Below, piece by piece: positions 1-5,336 of a stretch of 5,336 nt of DNA (position 1 is the first letter of the stretch; the number at the start of each line of letters is the position of its first letter). This DNA is from Methanoregulaceae archaeon (GTDB taxonomy: Archaea; Halobacteriota; Methanomicrobia; Methanomicrobiales; Methanospirillaceae). The notes below the pieces were generated by a model. The model had not been told where the DNA came from, did not search any database, and was given only the letters and a program-made list of their open reading frames with translations. The translations under genes were made by a program, and so were the position numbers. Where the stretch lies: positions 1-5,336 of the forward strand of contig DUGU01000321.1 in NCBI GenBank assembly GCA_013331215.1, in the 5' to 3' direction.

Positions 1-77
1 GGAAGGTCGAGCGGCCGGGCGTGGAGATTCGCGGTGGCGGTCGACCGGATGGGGCGCTGAGGAGACCATGGCATTAA
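1..77 (+). other. Probable 3' tail of an upstream gene (frame uncertain)
   Basis: Two frames are open from the window edge and end close together. One ends at TGA 58-60 and has strongly G/C third positions. The other ends at TAA 75-77 and gives a charged tail ending in RRPWH. Either could be the C-terminus of a gene starting outside the window; the G/C-rich third positions slightly favour the stop at 60. The fragment is too short to identify. The sequence just after it (about 71-90) is less G+C-rich and contains an AAGGAG, so it looks intergenic. Confidence 0.25.
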
Positions 78-115
78 CCTGATAAGGAGCGGCGGCGAGC
101 CCTGTACCGATCGCG

Positions 116-796
116 ATGAACGGGAGCGCAAAGAACGTGCTGTCGGACCTGGTCGGGGGCGTGCAGCGGTACCGGTTCCGGATCCTGCTGGCCTCCCTGC
201 TCCTGATGCTCGCCGTCGCACCCCTGACCGTCGCCGGCTCCTCGCTCGACACGATCTTCGGGGTAGCGCTCTCGCTCGTGATCCTCGCCGGCCTTCTCGC
301 GATGCGGCACGAGCGGCTCCTCCTCCTGCTCGCAATCCTCCTCGGCGTGCCCGCGTTGATCGCGCGCTGGGCCGCTGTATTCCTCCCCTCCAGCGCGGCC
401 CCTCTCGCCGCCGCCCTGGTCCCGCTCTTCTTCTTCGCGTTCTTCGTCGTCTTCCTGCTCAGGGCCGTGGTCACGGCCGACGAGGTCACGAGCGACGTCA
501 TCGCGGGCGCCCTCTCCGTCTACCTGCTCCTCGGTTTCACGTGGTCCCTGGCCTACCAGGGCCTGACCCTCGTCGATCCGGCCGCGTTCCATGTGGGCTC
601 CGCGATCGCCGATACCGGCCCGCTCGGTCGAATGGACTTCCTCTACTACAGCTTCGTTACCCTGACGACCGTGGGCTACGGGGACATCACGCCCGTCGTG
701 CCCATCGCTCAGTCCCTCGCCTACGCCGAGGCCGTCACGGGCGTGCTCTACGTCGCGGTGCTGGTCGCGCGGCTCGTCAGCGCGTACCGGCGGTAG
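116..796 (+). CDS. Potassium-channel-like membrane protein (Ion_trans_2 pore, TVGYGD filter)
   Basis: This 226-residue integral membrane protein probably conducts K+ across the cytoplasmic membrane. The C-terminal half carries the two-TM pore module: an outer helix (about 127-148), a pore helix with FLYYSFVTLT (about 175-184), the canonical selectivity filter TVGYGD (185-190) and an inner helix (about 198-222). Four further hydrophobic stretches precede it (about 22-40, 45-62, 68-90, 95-118), giving a six-TM layout. None of them has the regular arginine/lysine spacing of a voltage sensor. The protein ends right after the inner helix (VSAYRR), so no RCK or cyclic-nucleotide domain is attached and no gating ligand can be inferred. 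The ATG at 116 is the first usable start in frame: an in-frame ATG at 68 meets a stop at 80. The AAGGAG at 84-89 lies unusually far upstream for a ribosome binding site. The 3' end overlaps the convergent ClC gene by 20 bp. Confidence 0.88.
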   Translation: MNGSAKNVLSDLVGGVQRYRFRILLASLLLMLAVAPLTVAGSSLDTIFGVALSLVILAGLLAMRHERLLLLLAILLGVPALIARWAAVFLPSSAAPLAAALVPLFFFAFFVVFLLRAVVTADEVTSDVIAGALSVYLLLGFTWSLAYQGLTLVDPAAFHVGSAIADTGPLGRMDFLYYSFVTLTTVGYGDITPVVPIAQSLAYAEAVTGVLYVAVLVARLVSAYRR

Positions 797-2099
797 GCGC
801 GCCCTCCTCCGGGCGGCGGGCCGCGATCCGCTTCATCGCCTCGGCCGAGAGGAGGAGCGCCGTCGCGACCGAGAGCACGAGGAGCACGATCGTGTCCTGG
901 TCCGCCACGCCCACGAGGGCGACCGTGAGGATGGCCGTGAGGGGTGCGCCCAGCGCCACCGCGAACGCCCCGGCCTCGATGCAGAGCACGAAGACGCCGA
1001 CCGGAACCCCGGGGAAGAGGAGGTTGAGCGCGAGCCCGACGAGGGTGCAGGAGAAGAGGATCGGGAAGAGCGGGCCGCCGATGTACCCCGCCTTGATCGA
1101 GACCCCGAACAGCCCGATCTTCAGGACCGCCATCAGGAGGAGCAGGGCCGCGCCGTACCGGGCCGGGTCGGCGATGATGCCGTGGATCTGGGACTCGCCG
1201 GAGAAGAGGAGGTCGGGGAAGACGAGGCCGACGGCCGCGACGAGGGCGCCCGCGGCCAGGACGCGCAGCACCACCCGTTCGCCGAGGACGCGGTCCATCA
1301 CCGCCTCGACCGCCTGGAGCCAGGCCCCGGCCCCGATGGCGATCGCGGTTCCTATCACGCCGCAGAGGACGGCGACGAGGACGTAGACCGGGGTGAGCCC
1401 GGTCGGCGGAAACGGGATGGACTGCGCGAACGGGAGCAGGCCGACGAACCGGAAGATGATGAAGCCGACCGCGCCGGCGAGCAGGTTCCAGACCAGGTAC
1501 TGGAGCGCGCTCCTGGGGCGGCCGGCCTGGAGTTCGGTGGCGAAGACCCCGGTGAAGAGCACGCTGCCGATGAGCCCGTTGAAGGCCGAGGCGAGCGCGG
1601 CGAGGTCGTACCCGGCCGCGATGGACGCGGGGACCCGCAGCCGCGGACGGATGAACGCCGAGATCTCGCTCACGAGTACGCCCAGCGCTCCCTCGGGCCC
1701 GATGACGGCTCCGGAGAGGAGGGAGGCGAGCGACGAGACGAACGCCCCGGGAAAAGACCGGTAATCGGGAGGGTCGGCGTCGCCGCGGACCGCCTCGACG
1801 AAGCCGCCGTGGATCACGGACGGCGCGTGGAGGTACTTCCGGGAGAGGCCGACGACTAGGGAGAAGAAGAGCACGAGGGCAGGCATCGCCCAGGGGCCGG
1901 CCGACAGGATCGGGTCCGACCAGATCAGGCGGTCGAGGTACGCCCACAGCAGCAGGAAGCCGATGGCGAAGACGATCGCGACGACGGCGATGAGGAGGAC
2001 CGCGCCGAGCCGTGCGGGGATGTACGGGCGCCGCAGTTCCTCTCCCGGTGGCGGCACCGCCGGGGGAGCGCCGTCGTCCGCTGCTGGTTCCCCGGGCAT
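777..2099 (-). CDS. ClC-family chloride channel or H+/Cl- antiporter
   Basis: This 440-residue polytopic membrane protein belongs to the ClC (voltage-gated chloride channel) family, which moves chloride or other anions and sometimes exchanges them for protons. After a Pro-rich hydrophilic N-terminus (1-30) it is hydrophobic almost throughout. Visible family motifs are GPEGALG (134-140), matching the GxEGP loop with the gating glutamate (E136); a glutamate in ATEL (E189), at the position of the internal proton glutamate of E. coli ClC-ec1; GGPLFP (341-346), matching GGxFxP; and GAPLTAIL (384-391). The first motif, normally GSGIP, is reduced to HAPSVIHGG (91-99), and the expected late tyrosine falls in a QDT stretch (401-403). 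Both glutamates favour an antiporter, but the alignment was made by eye. No CBS domains follow. The ATG at 2099 is preceded by a good GGAGG ribosome binding site. It is transcribed divergently from the glutaredoxin gene. Confidence 0.9.
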   Translation of the reverse strand: MPGEPAADDGAPPAVPPPGEELRRPYIPARLGAVLLIAVVAIVFAIGFLLLWAYLDRLIWSDPILSAGPWAMPALVLFFSLVVGLSRKYLHAPSVIHGGFVEAVRGDADPPDYRSFPGAFVSSLASLLSGAVIGPEGALGVLVSEISAFIRPRLRVPASIAAGYDLAALASAFNGLIGSVLFTGVFATELQAGRPRSALQYLVWNLLAGAVGFIIFRFVGLLPFAQSIPFPPTGLTPVYVLVAVLCGVIGTAIAIGAGAWLQAVEAVMDRVLGERVVLRVLAAGALVAAVGLVFPDLLFSGESQIHGIIADPARYGAALLLLMAVLKIGLFGVSIKAGYIGGPLFPILFSCTLVGLALNLLFPGVPVGVFVLCIEAGAFAVALGAPLTAILTVALVGVADQDTIVLLVLSVATALLLSAEAMKRIAARRPEEGAPTAGTR

Positions 2100-2105
2100 C
2101 GCGGG

Positions 2106-2115
2106 TCTCCTCCCT
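2106..2115 (-). promoter_or_regulatory. Ribosome binding site for the ClC gene
   Basis: Read on the minus strand the sequence is AGGGAGGAGA, with a GGAGG core about 9-10 bases before the ATG at 2099. It is a clear Shine-Dalgarno site and fixes the start of the ClC gene. Confidence 0.7.
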
Positions 2116-2136
2116 GTCCATCGATTTCACCCCGGC

Positions 2137-2144
2137 CTATAAAA
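2137..2144 (-). promoter_or_regulatory. Putative archaeal TATA box for the ClC gene
   Basis: On the minus strand this reads TTTTATAG in otherwise G+C-rich DNA. Its centre lies about 42 bases upstream of the ClC ATG. With the usual archaeal spacing of about 25 bases from TATA box to transcription start, the leader would be roughly 15-18 bases, just long enough for the GGAGG site. The plus-strand reading TATAAAAG also resembles a TATA box, so orientation rests on gene position. Confidence 0.5.
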
Positions 2145-2182
2145 GGTGTCCGTCCTCCGTCCCGCGATCGTCGACCTCAATG

Positions 2183-2190
2183 TTTATATC
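2183..2190 (+). promoter_or_regulatory. Putative archaeal TATA box for the glutaredoxin-SDR unit
   Basis: TTTATATC stands out in G+C-rich surroundings and matches the archaeal TATA consensus well. Its centre is about 27 bases before the ATG at 2214. At usual archaeal spacing, transcription would begin at or within a few bases of the start codon, giving a leaderless or nearly leaderless mRNA. The GGGAG at 2195-2199 would then lie upstream of the transcript and not act as a ribosome binding site. Confidence 0.55.
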
Positions 2191-2213
2191 AATCGGGAGC
2201 CATTGGGACGGTC

Positions 2214-2459
2214 ATGATGCCCGTGAGGCTCTATACGCTCTCGAACTGCCCCTGGTGCGCCTGGGCCAAGGACTTCTTCTCGCGGCGGGCGGTCCCGGTG
2301 GAGACGGTCGACTTCGACCTCGCCGACCCGGCCCGGCGGCGGCGGATCCTGCTCCGGATGCTCGACCACGGTACGGCCGCGTTTCCGTATGCCGAGCGCG
2401 GGGAACGGGTCGTGGTCGGGTACGACCCGTCGCGATACGAGTCCCTGCTCGACGCATGA
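2214..2459 (+). CDS. Glutaredoxin-like thiol-disulfide oxidoreductase (CPWC)
   Basis: This 81-residue cytoplasmic protein has a single thioredoxin-fold domain of glutaredoxin/NrdH size. Strand one (VRLYTLSN) leads directly into the redox motif CPWC (C12 and C15), followed by the first helix (AWAKDFFSRR). The AAFPY segment puts the cis-proline at P58, and a G-Y-D near 69-71 corresponds to the conserved glycine-aspartate turn before the last helix (YESLL). Two cysteines mean a dithiol mechanism is possible. CPWC differs from the CPYC of classical glutaredoxins, and the electron donor (thioredoxin reductase, glutathione or another small thiol) cannot be told from sequence. There are two adjacent ATGs (2214 and 2217); the TATA box spacing suits either. 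Its stop overlaps the SDR start (ATGA), so the two are probably translated together. Confidence 0.85.
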   Translation: MMPVRLYTLSNCPWCAWAKDFFSRRAVPVETVDFDLADPARRRRILLRMLDHGTAAFPYAERGERVVVGYDPSRYESLLDA

Positions 2460-3232
2460 ACCCCGTCCTGGTGACCGGGTCGACCGACGGGATCGGGCGT
2501 GCCGCGGCCACATTGCTCGCCTCGGCCGGACGGTCCGTGATCGTGCACGGGAAGGACCCGGCGAAGGGGGCGGCGGTCGTCTCGGAGCTCCGGGCCCGGT
2601 ACCCGACCGCCGCGATCGACCTGGTCACGGCCGACCTTCGCGACCCGGACGCGATCGCCGGGATAGCGGACGCGGTTCGTGACCGCCACGGCGAGCTCGA
2701 CGCGCTCGTCAACAACGCGGGAGTCTACATGCGCGAGCGGGTGCTGACACCCGAGGGGCTCGAGACCACGTTCGCGGTCAACGGGCTCGCACCGTTTCGC
2801 GTGACCCGGGCCCTCGCATCCCTGCTCCGTCCACCGCGGCGCGTCGTGTACACGGCCTCGGTCGCTCACTTCTCGACCGACTCGATCGACTGGGAGGATC
2901 TCCAGGGCGAGCGGCACTACAACGGGTACGCGGCCTACAGTCTCACGAAGCTCGGGGCCGTGCTGCTGGCGCGGGGTCTTGCCGACCGCGGATTCGAGGC
3001 GGTCTCGCTCCACCCCGGCGTCTGCGCGACCAAGCTGCTCGCGGCGGGCTTTCCGGGCAGCCGTGGGGCGCCCCCCGAGCACTGCGGCAGGAACGAGGCC
3101 CGGCTCGCGACCATCGACCGGGTCGAGCCCGGGACCTACTACGACCAGACAGCCGCCGGCCAGCCGTCGCGGCTCGCCCGCGACCCCGAGCTCGTCCGGC
3201 GCTGGTGCGGGATGCTTCATTCTTTCGGATAG
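2456..3232 (+). CDS. Short-chain dehydrogenase/reductase (SDR, retinol-dehydrogenase-like)
   Basis: This 258-residue, single-domain Rossmann-fold NAD(P)-dependent oxidoreductase is of the classical SDR length. The cofactor-binding motif TGSTDGIG is at 7-14, NNAG at 86-89, and the catalytic tetrad is complete: N109 (in FAVNG), S135 (in YTASVAH), Y161 and K165 (YSLTK). HPG at 186-188 follows as expected. The overall pattern, including TADLRD (58-63), the TPEGLETTFAVN stretch (98-109) and the GTYYD...LARDPELVRRW tail (226-250), resembles the retinol dehydrogenase/WW-oxidoreductase-like SDRs. In prokaryotes these have mostly unknown substrates, so none is assigned. The ATG at 2456 overlaps the glutaredoxin stop by four bases, with no strong ribosome binding site of its own, pointing to translational coupling. 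The 3' end overlaps convergent trpF by 16 bp. Confidence 0.92.
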   Translation: MNPVLVTGSTDGIGRAAATLLASAGRSVIVHGKDPAKGAAVVSELRARYPTAAIDLVTADLRDPDAIAGIADAVRDRHGELDALVNNAGVYMRERVLTPEGLETTFAVNGLAPFRVTRALASLLRPPRRVVYTASVAHFSTDSIDWEDLQGERHYNGYAAYSLTKLGAVLLARGLADRGFEAVSLHPGVCATKLLAAGFPGSRGAPPEHCGRNEARLATIDRVEPGTYYDQTAAGQPSRLARDPELVRRWCGMLHSFG

Positions 3233-3813
3233 GGCCGCTTCGCCGCCCGGACGAACGCCCGGACCCGCGCGTGGTCCTTGACCCCGGGGGCCGCCTCTAC
3301 CCCCGAGGCGACGTCCACGCCGTAGGGCCGGATCTCCCGGATCGCGGCTCCGACGGTCTCGGGCGAGAGGCCGCCCGCGAGCAGGACCGGCACGGGCGAT
3401 GAGGCCACGACCATTCGGGCATGCGCGGCCTCGTACGGCCGTCCCCGCCCGTGAGAACTATCCACGATCACCATCGCGCAGTCCTCCGGGATCGGACCGC
3501 CCGGGGCCACCACGCGGATGACGGCGACGTCTGCCGACGACGGCACGGCAATCGGCTGCGAGAGCTGGAGCGCGTCCGGGCCGGCCGCGAGGCAGGACGC
3601 GAGCCCCTCCGCCGAGTCCGTGTGGCTGACCGCGATCCGGAGAACCCCCGGAGGGACGACGGCGAAGATCGCCCGCGCCTCCTCGACCGTGCAGGACCGC
3701 GGCGAGTCCGAGGCCATCACGACCCCGACGGCGTCCGCTCCGGCCTCGACCGCAGCCCGCGCGTCCTCCGGCCGGGTGATGCCGCAGATCTTCACGAAGA
3801 GGTCAGAAGTCAT
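3217..3813 (-). CDS. trpF: Phosphoribosylanthranilate isomerase
   Basis: TrpF converts N-(5'-phosphoribosyl)anthranilate to CdRP, the third committed step of tryptophan synthesis, in the cytoplasm. The protein is a (beta-alpha)8 barrel of about 198 residues, normal for the family. It shows KICGIT near the N-terminus with the catalytic-base cysteine, the DSPR phosphate-side motif, VDSSHGRGRPY with the probable general-acid aspartate, LAGGLSPETV, and GVDVASGVEAAPGVKD near the end (usual form SSGVE...PGxKD). The family's usual VQLHG is LQLSQ here. I chose the ATG at 3813 because it puts KICG at the usual distance from the start. An ATG at 3837 would add MRRSPSPA, whose codons end less often in G/C; neither has a clear ribosome binding site. 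No other trp gene is visible. It is downstream of hypF and the small membrane protein and may share their transcript. Confidence 0.9.
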   Translation of the reverse strand: MTSDLFVKICGITRPEDARAAVEAGADAVGVVMASDSPRSCTVEEARAIFAVVPPGVLRIAVSHTDSAEGLASCLAAGPDALQLSQPIAVPSSADVAVIRVVAPGGPIPEDCAMVIVDSSHGRGRPYEAAHARMVVASSPVPVLLAGGLSPETVGAAIREIRPYGVDVASGVEAAPGVKDHARVRAFVRAAKRPYPKE

Positions 3814-3880
3814 GGCAGGGGAAGGGGAACGTCGCATGATTCGCGTGGCGCTAACAGTCTCATTTCAGCAGGGCCGAGGC

Positions 3881-3900
3881 CATCACGTCCCATCACGTCT
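3881..3900. repeat. Short tandem duplication (about 10 bp, two copies)
   Basis: CATCACGTC occurs twice head to tail (CATCACGTCC then CATCACGTCT). The second copy contains the stop codon of the small membrane protein gene and the first lies in the gap before trpF. It may be a chance local duplication or slippage product; no function is indicated. Confidence 0.5.
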
Positions 3901-4414
3901 CCGCACCCCGGCCAGGTGCGATCGTCCCGCCGAGCGCGCCACCCACCGCGACGGCCGGGAGGACCCAGTATGCCATATACACGAGGGCGATCGGCCAGAT
4001 CACCACGGAGGCGCCGTGGGCCGTCGCCATCGAGGCCTGCAGGATCAATAAGAGCGCGAAGGCCGCAAGGCTGAGGAGGCCAGATAGAAGCCCCGACGTG
4101 ATACCCGCGCGCACGCCGCCGGCGGAGAGAAAGCCCGCCGCAACGCCGCCCGCGAGCGAAAATATCAGAACGAGAGGAGCGGAGTCAGGCAAGTGGGTCA
4201 GCCGCCACACCACATTGCCGGCGAACCACCACATCACCATAAAGGAGAGGATCGGGAGGGCGCCAATGGCGATCCCGGCCCGCTTCAGCGGCTCGGGCGT
4301 CCAGCCCTGCGCCCTCTCAGTCTCGCCTGCCGGTGTGTCCTCCGTTGTATTGCCGTTAGCAGAATGACGATGGACTTCGACAACCGCCCCGCACCGCTCA
4401 TCGCCTCCTGTCAT
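3893..4414 (-). CDS. Small four-TM membrane protein of unknown function (DUF5518-like)
   Basis: This 173-residue protein has a hydrophilic N-terminus of about 42 residues, then four hydrophobic segments (about 46-64, 79-97, 104-127 and 138-166) rich in Gly and Ala. The arrangement, with a Gly-rich second helix (LAGGVAAGFLSAGG, 87-100), a short loop bearing one arginine and a GLLSGLL third helix, resembles the small archaeal membrane proteins grouped as DUF5518. That match is from memory of the pattern and is tentative. No catalytic motif is seen. The start at 4414 is supported by AGGTAGGT about 7 bases upstream. It begins 9 bases after the hypF stop, so the two are probably co-transcribed. 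Its first 30 codons use A or T in the third position far more often than the neighbours, which may reflect relaxed constraint or recent acquisition. Confidence 0.75.
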   Translation of the reverse strand: MTGGDERCGAVVEVHRHSANGNTTEDTPAGETERAQGWTPEPLKRAGIAIGALPILSFMVMWWFAGNVVWRLTHLPDSAPLVLIFSLAGGVAAGFLSAGGVRAGITSGLLSGLLSLAAFALLLILQASMATAHGASVVIWPIALVYMAYWVLPAVAVGGALGGTIAPGRGAET

Positions 4415-4421
4415 GGGAGAT

Positions 4422-4429
4422 ACCTACCT
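4422..4429 (-). promoter_or_regulatory. Ribosome binding site overlapping the hypF stop
   Basis: On the minus strand this reads AGGTAGGT, ending 7 bases before the ATG at 4414. The hypF stop codon TAG lies inside it, an arrangement that fits translational coupling of hypF with the small membrane protein gene. Confidence 0.45.
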
Positions 4430-5336
4430 AAAATGTTCTCGTTGGCAACTTGCCATCACGCACTGGCCGTAGCTGATGCAGCCGTCGCCGAGCGGGTACC
4501 GCTCGTTCAGGAGGCAGGCGAGGCCGCGGGACTCGAGGGACTCGACGATCGTCGCCCGGATCGCGGTGTTGATCGCGACCCCGCCCGAGAGCGCCGCCGT
4601 CCCGATGCCCCGGTCCTCCGCGACCCGGACCGCGGCGAGCGCGATCCCCCGGGCGAGGTTCGCCTGGAACGAGGCTGCGAGGTCCGCGACCGCCCGGCGG
4701 CCCGTTGTCGACTCGGGCCGGTCGATCCCGAGGTACCGGTCGGCGAGCTCGCCCATCAGCGCCCGCGTCGGCACGATGAGCGTGCCGTTCTCCTCCCGGA
4801 GCTCGATCGGCCACTCCTCGGCCCGGCCGCGGGCCGCTGCCGCCTCGAGCTTCATCGCGGGCTCGCCGTCGTACGTCCGTTCGCGGCAGACCCCGAGCAG
4901 GGCCGCGGCCGCGTCGAGAACCCGGCCCGTGCTCGTCGTGAGCGGCGTGTTGACCCGCCGCGCCGTCTGCCGGGCGACGACGTCGCGCTCGATCTCGGTC
5001 CAGCCCCGCGCGGCGAGGAGCTCGAGGATCCGGTCCTCGGGCAGGACGCCGTAGAGCATCCGCTCGGGAAAGCGCGTCGCGAGGTCGCCGCCGGGCATGG
5101 GCACGACCTCGAGGTGCCCGGCCCGGTTGAACGACGGCACGGCGCCCGCGAAGATCTCGCCGCCCCAGACCGTGCCGTCCGCGCCGTACCCGACCCCGTC
5201 GATCGCGATCCCGACGCAGGGCTCGCGCGTGACCGACGCGATATGGGCCACGTGGTGCTGGACCGGTACGGCCGGAATTCCGAGTTCGTCGGCGAGCTCG
5301 CGGGCGTACCGCGTCGAGAGGAACTGCGGGTGGAGG
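4424..5336 (-). CDS. hypF: Carbamoyltransferase HypF, C-terminal part (cut by window edge)
   Basis: HypF uses carbamoyl phosphate and ATP to make the carbamoyl adduct on HypE that becomes the cyanide ligands of the [NiFe]-hydrogenase active site. The visible 303 residues cover the C-terminal Kae1/TobZ-like carbamoyltransferase domain; the acylphosphatase, zinc-finger and YrdC domains would lie beyond base 5336. The frame is open to the edge, beginning LHPQFLSTRYA. It then shows VQHHVAH (25-31, usual form VQHHHAH, with metal-binding-type histidines at 27 and 31), DGVGYGADGTVWGGE (46-60), TSTGRVLDAAAALLG (134-148), the YDGEPAMKLE stretch (155-164), LSGGVAINT (249-257) and GDGCISYGQ (283-291). 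A GTG at 5251 is internal to this domain and not the start. Presence of HypF implies that the organism makes at least one [NiFe] hydrogenase. The stop is 9 bases before the next gene. Confidence 0.95.
   Translation of the reverse strand, partial: LHPQFLSTRYARELADELGIPAVPVQHHVAHIASVTREPCVGIAIDGVGYGADGTVWGGEIFAGAVPSFNRAGHLEVVPMPGGDLATRFPERMLYGVLPEDRILELLAARGWTEIERDVVARQTARRVNTPLTTSTGRVLDAAAALLGVCRERTYDGEPAMKLEAAAARGRAEEWPIELREENGTLIVPTRALMGELADRYLGIDRPESTTGRRAVADLAASFQANLARGIALAAVRVAEDRGIGTAALSGGVAINTAIRATIVESLESRGLACLLNERYPLGDGCISYGQCVMASCQREHFR

Noticed and set aside
74..592. Minus-strand open frame (172 codons) opposite the potassium channel gene
   Set aside because: The product is a Glu/Gly/Arg-rich low-complexity string typical of antisense to a Leu-rich membrane protein gene.
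748..2130. Long minus-strand open frame (460 codons) covering the ClC gene
   Set aside because: It is an Arg/Pro/Gly-rich out-of-frame shadow of the ClC gene with no domain motif; the overlapping frame has clear ClC motifs, TM segments and a ribosome binding site.
2231..3220. Long minus-strand open frame (329 codons) opposite the glutaredoxin and SDR genes
   Set aside because: High G+C leaves antisense frames open by chance. Its product is charged and without recognisable motifs, while the plus strand holds complete, motif-bearing glutaredoxin and SDR genes.
3233..3300. Search for a terminator or intergenic element between the SDR gene and trpF
   Set aside because: The two coding regions overlap, so there is no intergenic DNA, and no T-rich run or clear hairpin was seen at the junction.
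3421..4074. Plus-strand open frames across trpF and the gap upstream of it
   Set aside because: Arg/Pro/Ser-rich and motif-free; they run antisense to clear TrpF motifs.
5249..5251. GTG as a possible start of a shorter hypF
   Set aside because: The frame stays open to the window edge and encodes conserved HypF sequence upstream of it (LHPQFLSTRYA and VQHH), so this codon is internal.

Overview
The window is a very G+C-rich, densely packed piece of prokaryotic chromosome that looks archaeal, most likely from a Methanomicrobia-type (Methanomicrobiales-like) methanogen. The evidence is AT-rich archaeal TATA boxes in the one long divergent intergenic region (2100-2213), a probably leaderless or near-leaderless start at 2214, a [NiFe]-hydrogenase maturation gene (hypF), and gene types common in such genomes (a small glutaredoxin, a small multi-TM protein, a short ClC protein). 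The lineage is inferred; no methanogenesis gene or rRNA is present to confirm it. No mobile element, CRISPR array, tRNA or rRNA was recognised.

Layout from left to right: bases 1-77 probably hold the tail of an upstream gene. A potassium-channel-like membrane protein (116-796, +) converges on a ClC-type chloride channel/antiporter (777-2099, -), and their 3' ends overlap by 20 bp. A 114-bp divergent promoter region follows, with one TATA-like box facing each way. To its right is a two-gene + strand unit, a CPWC glutaredoxin (2214-2459) coupled by an ATGA overlap to a classical short-chain dehydrogenase/reductase (2456-3232). This converges, again with overlapping 3' ends (16 bp), on a minus-strand block read from the right edge: hypF (cut by the window edge, 4424-5336), a small four-TM protein of unknown function (3893-4414), and trpF (3217-3813).

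Functionally the genes fall into three groups. The K+ channel and ClC protein could jointly set membrane potential and ion balance. The glutaredoxin and SDR form a small redox unit whose substrates cannot be read from sequence. HypF serves hydrogenase assembly, while TrpF performs the third step of tryptophan synthesis, apparently away from other trp genes. Most of this is ordinary housekeeping or accessory content. I found no convincing new system; the points most worth a second look are the glutaredoxin-SDR unit, the altered ClC motifs and the uncharacterised membrane protein downstream of hypF.
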